Under the pieces are notes generated by a model. The model had not been told where the DNA came from, did no database searches, and was given only the letters and a program-made list of their open reading frames with translations. A stretch of DNA of 64,000 nt from Skeletonema tropicum (taxonomy: Eukaryota; Bacillariophyta; Thalassiosirophyceae; Thalassiosirales; Thalassiosiraceae), in assembly GCA_037178625.1 (NCBI GenBank), contig CM074138.1:2542001-2606000 (forward strand), in the 5' to 3' direction. Shown in pieces: positions 52,129 to 63,300 of the stretch. Each line of letters starts with the position of its first letter. Within the stretch, counting starts at the first letter, position 1. The position numbers and the translations under genes are program-made.

Positions 52129-53202
52129 ATGCTGTCATCGATATCCAAAGCTACATATGGCGGCGGCCTCCTCGCTTCAAGTCGTCATCGTGCTGCAGTA
52201 TTGATGAAAATGAGTCGCTCGTGTCGTTATTATCAGGCGGTGATTTCGTACAATAGTAATTCTTTCAGAGGATTCTCATCGCAAGCAGAAACGTCAGCAG
52301 CGTTGGTGCCGAGAGCATCATCGATGATTGCTCGAGGCCGAGGCCGATGCTTCAATAATAACTTCAAGAAGTATACTAATTTACTCCGTCGCAGTTCTGG
52401 CAGCAGCGGTAGTGGAGGTAGAGACGGTGGACGAAGCAACAATTATTATCGTCATCGTCTTCATGATCATCAGTCGAATTATTTCAAGCAGCAAGGCCAT
52501 CGCGCTTTTCTGGAAATTGCCCTCTTTTCATCAGCGCTCTATGGAGCTGCCACTTCAATAATTACTGTCAGCGCCGATTCGTATTCGTATTCGTATGCAA
52601 CGCCAACCAACGAATCAACAACAGCCCTTTGCAGCAACAAAAACAGCAGCAGTAGTGAAAGTGAAGATAACGATGAAGACTTTCTCTCCAAAATCACCTC
52701 CAAAATAAACTCTCAATCTCTCACCAACCTATCTTTTCCCACCACAACAACAACACTACTCGACAAAGCACTCGACGAAGCACTCTCCACCATTGGATCC
52801 CAAACCCAACTAGCCCTAAACAGCGGAATACCCACCAACCTCTCCTACGGCTTTTTCGCCGGATACATGTCTGGATTTGCCCTCAAGAAAATTGGACGTG
52901 TGGCTTCACTAACGTTTGGTGTGGGGTTTGTACTGTTGCAGACCTTGGCGTATCATGGATATATTGATGTGAATCATGACAAGTTGGCAAGGGAGATTGA
53001 GGGTGTGTTGGATAGGAATGGCGATGGGGTGGTGGATGGGGAGGATTTGAAGGGGGTTGTGGAGGAGTTGAGGAGGGTGGTTGGATTTGGTATTGAGGGG
53101 AGTGAGGAGGGTGGCGAGGGTGGAAGGAATGATCAGGTTAAGGCTATTGCTGGTGGAGGTGGATTTGGAATGGGATTTTTAGGAGGGTTGAGGTCTGGTT
53201 GA
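52129..53202 (+). CDS. FUN14-domain protein with EF-hand
   Basis: 357 residues. FUN14 (FUNDC1) proteins lie in the mitochondrial outer membrane, where animal members act in mitophagy. The N-terminal about 110 residues are Arg/Ser-rich and lack acids (SRHRAAVLMKMSRSCR), fit for organelle targeting. A hydrophobic stretch is near 130-150 (FSSALYGAATSIITVSA). The FUN14 core is NLSYGFFAGYMSGFALKKIG, then VASLTFGVGFVLLQTLAYHG (about 237-285). An EF-hand loop DRNGDGVVDGED (from D295) follows, then a Gly-rich end. No LIR-type YxxL motif is obvious in front of the core. Intact, no intron. Calcium binding is inferred from the loop residues D-N-D-V-D. Confidence 0.8.
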   Translation: MLSSISKATYGGGLLASSRHRAAVLMKMSRSCRYYQAVISYNSNSFRGFSSQAETSAALVPRASSMIARGRGRCFNNNFKKYTNLLRRSSGSSGSGGRDGGRSNNYYRHRLHDHQSNYFKQQGHRAFLEIALFSSALYGAATSIITVSADSYSYSYATPTNESTTALCSNKNSSSSESEDNDEDFLSKITSKINSQSLTNLSFPTTTTTLLDKALDEALSTIGSQTQLALNSGIPTNLSYGFFAGYMSGFALKKIGRVASLTFGVGFVLLQTLAYHGYIDVNHDKLAREIEGVLDRNGDGVVDGEDLKGVVEELRRVVGFGIEGSEEGGEGGRNDQVKAIAGGGGFGMGFLGGLRSG

Positions 53203-54144
53203 GTGTTGGGATATGGATGTATTGTAGAAGAGGATGCCATTGTATTGAATATGTCTGTAGAGGGTAGAAAGAGAGAGAGGGATGTTGTGAAAAATGTAAT
53301 TACTTGATTGTTAGCAGCATTACATATCATTTGGTCGTTGCCTTGTTGTCCAAGAGCATCAACATTTCAAGTTAGCATCGTGCAAGTATGTACAGTTTTT
53401 AACCCTATTACAATAGTCTTGAATGTCTTGTCTTGTCCTTATCGTAGGAAAGACGAGTGGCTTCTTGGGACTTTGAGCTACTCTATCGATTGTTTGTCGT
53501 TCTAAATGCAGAAAAACAGAAGTGGAGCTTGGTGGAGTGGGAAAGATTATGATGATGTATGTACAGAGACAGAGATGCAATACTTACGAACCTTGACTTC
53601 AATTTTTGGAGTCAGGTAAGATTCTAAAACGACTAACTTTCGTCCTTGCAGACCATGCAATTGTTATCTCAGGATCAGCTGCTTATCAACTACCATTGCT
53701 TCTGTTCTTGAGTTGGAGACATAATTGCTAGGGCTGGGTCACGGAGTGAGTCTGATTTTTCACGTATGAGGATGAGGGTCCTTTGCTGTGACGGCAGCTC
53801 TTGATATAGGGTTTTACGTTAGTCGGTTTATTGTTAAAGTACGGACATCTTTGGATATGTGCTTTGAAAGAGTCTTCGAGTTACATTTCAGAAGATGTCC
53901 GTAGTTACTGAATTTTGGCTGTGTAGTAACAATAGATACTACGCGGTAATCTCATGTAGCACGGGCGAAGTCTATTTTGCCCTCTAAAAATGAGAAGCAG
54001 TGAGCTGGTACGACTTCTTAGGCTATCATCTATCTATGTACGTACTTAAACTTCATGTGTACACGTATATAGGCGTTGAGAAGATTTCTTCTCTGCGTTG
54101 AGATGGGGTCTTTGCGTTGAAGATGGGGTCTTTTCTCTGTCTCG
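53203..54144. other. Intergenic between FUN14 gene and Lys-rich paralogue
   Basis: No supported gene, RNA or repeat recognised; a 54105-54130 segment repeats GATGGGGTCTTTGCGTTGAA-like words twice. Confidence 0.4.
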
Positions 54145-54163
54145 TGCGTTGGCCTTTTGGCCA
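54145..54163 (+). promoter_or_regulatory. Shared upstream element GCGTTGGCCTTTTGGCCAG
   Basis: Counterpart of the element at 39645-39680, about 105-120 bp before the ATG at 54266. Confidence 0.45.
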
Positions 54164-54265
54164 GCTTTCTCACACATAAATGCACGACATCCACATACAA
54201 GCGACACACATAAAACGCAAAAAAAACCATCACAAACAGAGCCTGAAACTACCGACGACAACGCC

Positions 54266-54919
54266 ATGAGCGGTCTCGCCATCCTCTTTGCCGCCATTGA
54301 CTACACATACCATCAGTCGACGCTATCAGCATGCTTCTCTACCGCTCCCAAGACATCTGTTTCACCGAATAACTACTGTTCCCTATCTACAAACCATTCC
54401 ATGGATACTGTGGCAGAGAGTGCAGCTGCCATGGTCGGGTCTACACCCGAGCAAGGTACCGAAGCAGACTTCAAGTGGATCGACTCCGTGAAGAAACGTA
54501 AGATGAACAAGAAGAGTAGGAAGGGCAAGAAGAGCAAGAAAAGATACACGAAGAACAAGAGGCCTTCCACCAAGATTGGCGTATCCCAAGCACCAGATGC
54601 TGCAGAGTCTTATGACATTAGTGCTGTTGTATCACCAGCTTCGTCCTTTGAGAGTTCCCCAGCAGCGCTTGATGATCGCCTCTCCTTTGACGATGAGCTT
54701 GTAGAAACATATCCCAAGAAGCGGATGAGGTGTGAAGCTGAATTTCTAGCCATTCCTGACCAACCCAAGGCTAAATATGTTTGCATCGACCTGGATGGTC
54801 TTGCCGCTCGAATTGAACAGCAACAGCAACGCCTATTCGAGGTATCGCAGCAGACCAAGCGCTCTCGAGCAGAGTTGCACATGATGAGGTATGACTTAAT
54901 GCGTATCGCAGAAAGCTAA
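54266..54919 (+). CDS. Lys-rich protein of unknown function, paralogue of 38843-39568
   Basis: 217 residues from MSGLAILFAAIDYTYHQST. Keeps PEQGTEADFKWID, a basic block (KKSRKGKKSKKRYTKNKR, likely nuclear signal), DISAVVSPASS, SSPAALDD and the C-terminal helix QQQQRLFEVSQQTKRSRAEL then MMRYDLMRIAES. Identity with the other copy is concentrated at the two ends and is low between them. An in-frame upstream Met at 54098 would add 56 residues without protein-level support. The two copies are about 15 kb apart on opposite strands, with the ankyrin-kinase, four-TM and FUN14 genes between them. Confidence 0.7.
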   Translation: MSGLAILFAAIDYTYHQSTLSACFSTAPKTSVSPNNYCSLSTNHSMDTVAESAAAMVGSTPEQGTEADFKWIDSVKKRKMNKKSRKGKKSKKRYTKNKRPSTKIGVSQAPDAAESYDISAVVSPASSFESSPAALDDRLSFDDELVETYPKKRMRCEAEFLAIPDQPKAKYVCIDLDGLAARIEQQQQRLFEVSQQTKRSRAELHMMRYDLMRIAES

Positions 54920-55760
54920 GGTAGTGGCGTAAAATATATGATTTATGTAAACATGTGAAACTATAATCTTTCACTTCATATATGAATATTGAAGTCCCAT
55001 GTTCTTGAAAGTGATAATGCATGGGTATTTTCAGCTAGATTTTTCCACCAACAATTCCATCCTCGACGATGGTTCCATCACTGATGCAATCCAACTTGAA
55101 CACCGAATGCTTCAACGAGTGATCTAGTAACGAAACAACTTTAGTATCCTCTGCTTGGGTCTTGTCTTCGTTCCAAGCTCATTCTGATAGGAGTCAACCC
55201 GAGGTAGGCGACGAAACTGTAAGAATTACTTGAATTCCAACACTAAGAATGGGTGCCTTTTGTCTAATGGAAGAATGCATGTGATGCATCAGATAACATC
55301 CATGAACCTCTTGATCCAATCCATCTGCTGCCTCTACATAACTACTAACTTTTGAGTCTCACAATCCTGGTTTAAATTATTCTCCTTTCTCTACCGTCCC
55401 TCACATAGAGAGTAGCTACCAAAGTAATCAATCTAACTAACTACTTAGAGGCATAACATATGAGTGTACAATCCTCAAGCATAAGTGTACTTATGTTACT
55501 TAAAGGCCTTCTCGCAGTCTCTCTCATGTCCTCGACAAGTAGATACCGAAACTCATCCAAGATTCTTCAAGTCTTTTTATTTTGACAGCACAGAACACGA
55601 CATTTGTGCTGTCATAAACTAGCGAATCGAAGCGAAGCACGCAACTTGAAGCTTGAAGCCACAAGATTTCAAGATTTGCAGAATTCACAAAGCATTGCTC
55701 TATCTGCTTGCACTCAGAGCTCATAAAATCAAAACAACAACAACATACATCATATCAACC
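54920..55760. other. Intergenic; FCP promoter and leader at right end
   Basis: No supported gene. The leader before the FCP ATG is A/C-rich (AAACAACAACAACATACATC), common for highly expressed diatom genes. Light-regulated elements could not be identified by eye. Confidence 0.4.
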
Positions 55761-55931
55761 ATGAAGTCTGCCATCATCGCTGCCCTTATCGGCTCTGCCG
55801 CCGCTTTCGCCCCCGCCCAAAACAAGGCCGCCACCACCTCCTTGAACGCCTTCGAGGATGAGCTCGGTGCCCAGCCTCCTCTCGGATTCTTCGATCCCTT
55901 CGGCATGCTCTCTGGAGACTGCTCCCAGGAA

Positions 55932-55966
<35 letters not shown>

Positions 55967-56192
55967 TGGACGTATCGCTCAGCTTGCCTTCCTCGGCCAG
56001 ATCGTCACCCGTGCCGGAATCCACCTTCCTGGAAACATCGACTACGCTGGAAACTCCTTCGACTCCTTCCCCAACGGTGTTGCCGCCTTGATCGGACCTG
56101 ATGCCATCCCCTTCGAGGGACAAGGCCAGATCATCGCCTTCATTGGCTGGTTGGAGATTGCCTTCATGCGTGATGTTCCCGGAACTGGAAAT

Positions 56193-56233
<41 letters not shown>

Positions 56234-56393
56234 CTGGGATGACTTTGATGAAGAGACCAAGCTTCAGAAGCGTGCCATTGAGTTGAACAACGGCCGTGCT
56301 GCCATGTTCGGAATCCTCGGACTTATGGTCCATGAGGAGATCCAGCCTCTTGGATATGATCCCGATCTTCCCATCATTGGACACCTTCAATAA
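55761..56393 (+). CDS. Fucoxanthin chlorophyll a/c-binding light-harvesting protein
   Basis: 210 residues. Antenna protein of the thylakoid. The N-terminus MKSAIIAALIGSAAAFAP is a signal peptide with the ASAFAP-type motif (here AAAFAP) that directs diatom proteins across four plastid membranes. The three membrane helices are visible: RYVEIKHGRIAQLAFLG (helix A, with Glu/His ligands), GQIIAFIGWLEIAFMRD (helix B position) and KRAIELNNGRAAMFGILGLM (helix C, E...N..R). ATG at 55761 was chosen because it begins the presequence; upstream in-frame codons are leader. Codon use is strongly C-ending, unlike neighbours, as expected for high expression. Lhcf type rather than Lhcx (inference: no Lhcx-type features seen). 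Confidence 0.95.
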
Positions 56394-56652
56394 ATTGCTT
56401 GTTTGATATATTGTATACAATAATGACCACATGTTGTACATATAGACAGAAGGAACACAACAACAACACGCTCGTACGGTTTTTGTGCTTGAGCCGAGTC
56501 TTTGGAAGAGGAGGAACTCAAAGCTAGATAATGTGTACCATAATAAAAGATAAAAGAACCAATTCTCTTCTACACGTGATATGATTAATGAGCTATATAC
56601 ATAGCTCCCAGAGGGATGAATTGGATGTTATCCTAGTTCCTAATCCAACTAA

Positions 56653-58440
56653 TTACAACCACATGGCAGCAATCATTGGTGCAAGTACAAAGGGAGAAGG
56701 CATCACTGATGTCGTAGCTCCAGAACCATCGGTTGTTGCGAGTGTTGGGGTTGTTGATACTTCTCCAGATTCAACCTCAATACGACAACCGGAGTTCGTA
56801 CTTGAAAGTTGCAAGTCCAAAAGAAAAACTCCCATATGATAAATTGTACGTTGCAAGCTCATCTGAACTGCCTACATCGATGCAACTCTTCGAACAAGAG
56901 AATGAAGAATTCCCTTTACCATCATCGTCCTCTTTCTGTGATTGCAGCGCATGAGTTCTGTTTAGTTGGAGTTGCATAAGTAATATCTGCGCACTCAAAT
57001 GCATTCAAATATGTCTCACCTGATATGAAAAGCAAACTTGGTTGCCTTGGCGTTGTGCAATAACTGAATTGCCACCAAAACATCCATCTATACCATCCAT
57101 CACCTCTTGGCCAACTAGAACATTAGTTGTGGCCGAGGAGTCAGGTTGTTCGGAGTCAGCGAATAACCCGTTCTGAGGTTGAGCATCCCGCGTTCTAATG
57201 TCTTCGTAAACTTGGAGCGTTACAGTACTCACGTCACTGGGATCTGGCTGGCTGAGTGTGTCCAGTGGGCAGTCAGCGCTATCATTAAAATAATCATTCC
57301 TTGCTGCCAGGGAGGCAAAGGGTCCACAAGAACCTAGACCATTTACATCCTGGTTCAGGCAACTCCCACTAGCACAATCAGCGTCCTTCTCACAAGGATC
57401 GTTCTCCACTTCTTGCTTACTATCTTGACATTGACCTAAAATGCAAAACTTATTCTTGCAAATCGAGTCCTCAGAGCAGGCATCACCATCTTCTGCCAAG
57501 CACATTCCCCCATCTGAATCACACGCCCCTGACTTGCAAAGTTCATCGTAGCCATGACATGCTGCTCCTGCACTTCGTCCAGAGCAAATACTTCCACAGA
57601 AATCCCCTTCACTGGCAAAGAAACAACTACCGGCAAACCAGTATTCACCACTTGCACAGCACACTTCCTTCGCACCTTTGACTGGCTCCGACTTTGCACA
57701 TTTCCCAGAAGCGCAATGAGCGTCTTCGCTGCAAGCTGCTCCCGTAGCTCGTTCGGTGCAAACAGTGAGTGTAGCTGGGTAATCATAATAGAAAGTCTCG
57801 CTCTTGCCACTTGCACAGCAGACAAGAGGTGCAGTCTCGAGTGCCTCGGATAAAGCGCACGTGCTTCCAATACCGTCACAATCGCTGTTTGCAAGTGCAT
57901 GACACTTCTGTCGTCGAGGCGACTTTGATAGGTGCGGATGTAATTAAGAGGAGGGCTATGGAAGAAAAGTTCATTGGTGGTCGAGAGGTTGTTAGTTGTC
58001 TTGGTTGGCCGACGGTAACTTTGAATCAAGGCTATATACTTTTTGCTGCCGGAGAGGTACGTAACATCCAACGATGACCCACCGCCAAAACAAAAGTACG
58101 CACGGCAATACTGCTTTATGAAGGTATCATTGAGAGGCAATACTGTAAAGCCCAGCTCCAAGTATTCACGAGGACTTTACATCGAGTAAGTATTAGGGGG
58201 TTGGCGTAAGTAAGTAAAAGTCTGCTCGGTCAACTCTCCCTCCAATACCACTCGTCGCTTGATTGTGTCGTTGTAAATATCGACTGTGCAGTCATAGAGA
58301 TCATCACACCTTGTGACCATGTTCACAGTAGGTACAATAGGTTTAACTCGAACCTGATATGACCACAACTTGATGAAATGAAAGTGCGGAACAACCAACA
58401 ATTGTGATGGCATGCAAAGGAGCTGTGACTGAAATTGAAG
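56653..58440 (-). pseudogene. Cys-rich GPI-tailed surface protein, decayed
   Basis: Minus-strand blocks in order: SYQVRVKPIVPTVNMVTRCD (about 58360), a TAA at 58177-58179 read straight through in frame to SPREYLELGFTVLPLND, then FCFGGGSSLDVTYLSGSKK. After a frameshift near 57920 comes a long Cys-rich part (LVCCASGKSETFYYD, GAACSEDAHCASGKCA, CCASGEYWFAGSC, DACSEDSICKNKFCILGQCQ, CEKDADCASGSC). At 57017 a donor GTGAGA follows CFSYQ; an acceptor ...CACAG near 56955 leads to KEDDDGKGNSSFSCSKSC. After another shift the end is ATTSVMPSPFVLAPMIAAMWL, a GPI-anchor-like tail. The 5' end is cut by a repeat. One stop and two shifts suggest a pseudogene; family unknown. Confidence 0.5.
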
Positions 58441-58548
58441 CAGAAAGGCCTTTTGCAAAGATAACAGATGGCCTCTTTCTCTCCGAGTTCTGCGAGTCGC
58501 GGTTGCAGTCCTACAAATGTGACAAATGACCGCATGCCAGATTTTGCG
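58439..58548 (+). repeat. Direct repeat copy 1, beside the FCP fragment
   Basis: Shares AAAGGCCTTTTGCAAAGATAAC... CAAATGACCGCATGCCAGAT with 59281-59405. Similarity ends at the T-run before the FCP fragment. Confidence 0.75.
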
Positions 58549-58572
58549 TTCATGCGTGATGTTCCCGGAACT

Positions 58573-58619
<47 letters not shown>

Positions 58620-58778
58620 CTGGGATGACTTTGATGAAGAGACCAAGCTTCAGAAGCGTGCCATTGAGTTGAACAACGGCCGTGCTGCTTGTTCGGAATC
58701 CTCGGACTTATGGTCCACGAGGAGATCCAGCCTCTTGGATATGATCCCGATCTTCCCATCATTGGACACCTTCAATAA
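58549..58778 (+). pseudogene. Fragment of the FCP gene 3' end
   Basis: Near-identical to 56163-56395 of the FCP gene, from TTCATGCGTGATG to the stop region CAATAA. Only a few substitutions, plus a base loss where GCCATGTTCGG has become GCTTGTTCGG, which breaks the frame. No start codon or presequence. It begins exactly at the end of the 58439-58548 repeat, so it was pasted there recently. Confidence 0.85.
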
Positions 58779-60311
58779 TTTGTTTTACACGCAGCCAGTC
58801 ACCGCGGTCATCGAGGTCGTGCCAATCAGTGGAGAGAGAGGCCCTCACTGAATGAGGTGTCTCAAACGCAAGTCAGAAGTGTAGCAAGGGAAGTTATAAC
58901 ATTGTTCTTATCGAATCCGAAGCGTCGTTACCAAGTGTCTTACTACTCAGGCCTCTCTACTTATTTGTGAACGTATGGTAAAATAATAGATAGTGAATGA
59001 CGCCAGTGTCGCACATCTATCTATCTATTTATTGACAGCATAAGGCCCATCAGCATGCTTCATGGTATCACGAGGGCTTCACAGGGAGAGACACTCAGGT
59101 AGTGACAGCGCTGCACCGAAGCCAAGCCCGCCCAGTCAATCCCTCTACATACAGTGACTACTTTCTTATGTCGGATGACCCGGAACAGCCTTTTGGAACC
59201 GCACCTGTTGATGTCTTGCAAAGAAGTTGTGATTGAGCAGCCAATCAACCACAATCAACTCACAACTTATTAGAATGAAGCAGATAGAAAGGCCTGGCCT
59301 TTTGCAAAGATAACCCGGGAACTAACCCGGGAGATGGCCTCTTTATCTCCGAGTCGCGGTTACAGTCCTACAAATGTGACAAATGACCGCATGCCAGATT
59401 TTGATGTCCGAGTGTAAACCCTTTACTAATCTAATGTTCTTTATGCGTACCCCTCAGCTTCAATTAATGTAATCAACTAATATATAATTATTATTTTTAC
59501 CTCTCGGAGAAACAAACAAGACCCGAGTCAAAACCCGAGTGATATAATGACAGCATGTTCACTTCAAAACCGTACAGGACGTCCCATTCGTGAATCCTTG
59601 TGATCTGCAAAGCCTTCCCGGTACTCATCTCGTGAATCAAAAGTGCATCATAGCAAGCCCTGGGCGCTGGCTTTAGCGAGGTGATTTGTGTGATTGAATT
59701 GAATGAAAGTGCTTCTCAGCACCGTGTGATGGCAATCGACGGGTTTAGATGCAATAATAATAAGTTGAGAGAGAGAATTATTGATTGATTGAGGTGAGTA
59801 ATGGTCACATGGTGCTAGCTATGCTGCGGCTAGCAAAGATACGGTTGGAGGTGCGGAATGCCAGCGGTCATTAGAGCGCGAAGGTCGATGAATGATTCCA
59901 CCATGAAAGATGTGTTGTGCTTGACGGCTTGTTAGTTGGTGGCGGTCATTTAGATGAACATTATGGAGTGACACTCTGTATAATATATTCACAGCACCGC
60001 CTCGGCTGCTGCCATCGTATGAAATCTCTGTTAGTCCAGCTCGCTCAGCTCGTTAGTTCGCTGCATTAACATTTTTCGATCCCCTCTCGCTCACCTATTC
60101 GAACTGCCCCTTTTAGTTTCAACACACGAACCAGCAAGAGATCTCTGGCCACGAAACTTGCCAGAGCAACCACTTTGGCTCACATCGAGAGCCAGCTATA
60201 TCTGAATATAGCTATTAATAGACAGCGAATACATTCTAGCAGAGTACAGCTACTTCTCCGCAGCAGTAGATAGTTAGCTAGTATCAAAGTAACAGAGTAG
60301 AAGTAGTGAAG
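58779..60311. other. Intergenic before the G8 gene
   Basis: Apart from the repeat at 59281-59405 no gene is supported. A short ATCT run lies near 59018. The G8 gene promoter should lie before 60312. Confidence 0.4.
59281..59405 (+). repeat. Direct repeat copy 2
   Basis: Second copy of 58439-58548, with an extra CCGGGAACTAACCCGGGA inserted and no FCP sequence after it. Confidence 0.75.
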
Positions 60312-63300
60312 ATGAAGTTTCACAACGCCATCCTCTCCCTAGCCACCCTCAGCTCCACCAAATCTAGTGTAGCAGACGCCAAGATTTGGACCTTGAGAGG
60401 TCTTGGTAACACTGCCACGAACAACCACCACCACCTCGACAACAACAGCAACAATGAGGTGCCTTCAGTTGCGGAGGATCTTCCTTCTCCCACGGCGAAT
60501 TTGAGAGAATTGTTCATTGACGATAAACAGGAGCAGCAGGGGGAGCAGCAGGGGGAGAGACGATTGCCCAAGAAGAAGGCCAAGGAAACAAAGGATGATG
60601 CAGAGGCAACCGAAGCCGAGTCGGGTAAGAAGAAGGGAAAGGCTGATAAGGATGACGATGCTGCTGATGGTACGGAATCAACCCAAGATGGAAGCACGAC
60701 CGGCACCAAGGGAGGAAAACAAAAGGGAAAGAAGGATGAAAAGATTGGTGCAGAGACCATCTTGGTAGAAGCACCTGACGATGTCAAAGCCAAAGATGGA
60801 TGTGCCGATGAAATCATTGAGGGAGACGAAGATTTTCGTCGTTTCCTTGCCAAGGCAGGTGATACAAAGAATAGTAGTGGTAAAAGCAAGACCAAGGGTA
60901 CCAAAGCCACCAAGGAGGATTTACGTGCCGGTGCATGTGAAACGTTTTCGACAGATGAGACACCCAGTGAGGAAGATATTGACGCGGAAGGGTTGGATGT
61001 ACCTGTGGAAGCCAAGGCGAATCCATCGTGTGATCCAGATGATGATGTCGAGTGTGTAGAGGAGGGGGTGGGAGAGGATCCTACCATTATTCCACCCGAG
61101 GGTGCAGAAGAGGAGGAAGAGGTGAATGAAGATGAGGAAACATCCCGTCGTCGTTTGACTGGTAACACAAATCATATTGGGGACTTTGCTCCATTGAGTT
61201 GTAACCCCGTGGAATTTGATTGTACTGGTGCTGCTGGATTGTCGTCTGTGATGGGAGGAGGGGGACCGGTGGTTGTTCCTTGTGGAACTTGTCTTGTGGT
61301 ACGTCGTGTGTGGTTCAAACTCTTGTGTATTGTGTTGTGTTGTGTGTGCGTTGATTACTACTTTGTTCGACTTGTTTACTAACATTGATTGTTCTCCCTC
61401 ACTCCCCCCCCTCAACTCAATGAATTATTGATTATCGCTCCTCTCTCCCCTTAGTACGATCTCGGAACCGAAGCTACCATTCCCGGTCTCAACATTATCG
61501 GTAAACTCCAAGTCCCCACCAACTACAAGTCCACCCTCTCCACACCCTACGTCTTTGTCCAGGGTGAACTCGAAATGTCCGATGATCAACCCCTCTCCGA
61601 AGACAACACCTCCATGAAGATTGTCCTGACTGGTAACACTGAAGTCATGTTCACACCCCACGAAGCTGTTGAGGGTGCCGCTCCCCTAAATGCAGGAGAG
61701 AAGCCCTTCCTCGTTGCGGGAGGTAAATTGAACATTCATGGATGGGATGACATCAATGGCTCCGCTGGTAGAACATGGACTCCCATCCTTGGTATGGAGG
61801 AGGCGGCTCGTTTGTACCCCGACACTATTGTAGGGGAGACTGCTCCTCGCAATGCCCTTCCCCATTTGACGGATTCTTCCATTACCTGTCCTAATCAGAT
61901 CATTCATGATTTTGACGATGGTGTGGACTTTTCGGTATGGTCAGGTGGTGAAGGAGGAATCCTTTCCTACGATGAGGCAAGTGGAACACTCACCGAAACT
62001 AATCTCGAAAGGAACTGGCAAGGCTTCCGTGTCGATTTTACCGAGTTCACCATGGACTGTCCCATTACACAGGATGCGACGTATTTGGTCACTATTCGTC
62101 TCAAGATTGAGGATCCGACTTTGGAAGATGGGGCTGTATCCGTTTGTGCAACTGAGAATCATAAGGATCATTGTCCTAAATTGGGTAGATCACTTATCAA
62201 GGCTGAGGGAGCTGGTCATATCTACGATGCCAAAGCATATGTAAGTAATCTTGACTCTTGGCAGATTATGTGTGTCATGCAATTCATGTGCTAATTTCTT
62301 CTTCTCTCCCACCCTTTCTTTAATTGCAGTTACTCCCTTCCTCCATTGGGAAGAATAACGAATGGTTCACCTTTACGAGTGAGTGGACGTGGAATGAGAA
62401 TGAATTGACTGACATCGTTGGTCAAGTCTTTTACCTCGAAAACTTCAAGGCTGGCCAGATCATTCACATGGATGAATTCCAGTTTGAGCTACCGTCTTCC
62501 AAGTCCTATCCCCCCGTTGACGACCCCTGTCTCGAACTTGTTGTCAATGGAAATGCGGAGGATGGAGATGGAAAGGGTTGGCATCCTTATCCCATGTGGA
62601 CACACAGAAGTGGCTCATGGGTCCCTACCATCTTGGAAGAAACTGTCGATGGAGTTGTCAACAAGTACTGGCATATTGGCAATCGTTATTGGCATGGAGA
62701 CTCCCTTCGTTTCCACGTGAATGAACAGTGCTTCATGCAAGGTGCCACCTATTCGCTTTCATTGCGTGCTCGATTTACTGGCAGCAAGACTGCGCCTACT
62801 GCATACTGGTTCGAAATTAAGGGGTCCACTCCGGCCGGATATAGGTACAATAAACCACTCTATTGTCCCTCTCAAAGTGTGGCTGATGGCTGGGTTACCT
62901 GTTCCGGGACCTTTGTAGCGGACGAAAACTATGATTTTATCTCCAAACCTGAAATCATTTTTGTTACCTATGAAGAGAGTGATGCGACCGGATATGTTGA
63001 TTGGGACTTTGATGATGTCAGTATTCGGTTCCAAAATGGGGTAAGTTTATATCCATGGTATACACGTTTACATTCTCTTCCACTCGTCTCTCACACACTC
63101 ACACCGGCTCAATCAATCATTGCTTCTGAATGCAGCCTGCCGCAGGACTTGAGGTTGATGGAGCAGCTGCCGCACGGTGGGGTGCCAATGCTGATGTCCA
63201 CATTACTTCGTCTACGCTTCACGGACAAGATGCTCAAGATGGCCGAGTCAAGACGGTCACTTTGAAGGATAATGGGAACGTTGTGCTCGATCTGGAAAAT

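Noticed and set aside
55755..56441. 228-residue minus-strand frame over the FCP gene
   Set aside because: Shadow of the strongly C-ending FCP codons; no motifs.
60320..61168. 282-residue minus-strand Ser/Leu-rich frame
   Set aside because: Antisense of the charged linker of the G8 gene, which has signal peptide and correct splice sites.
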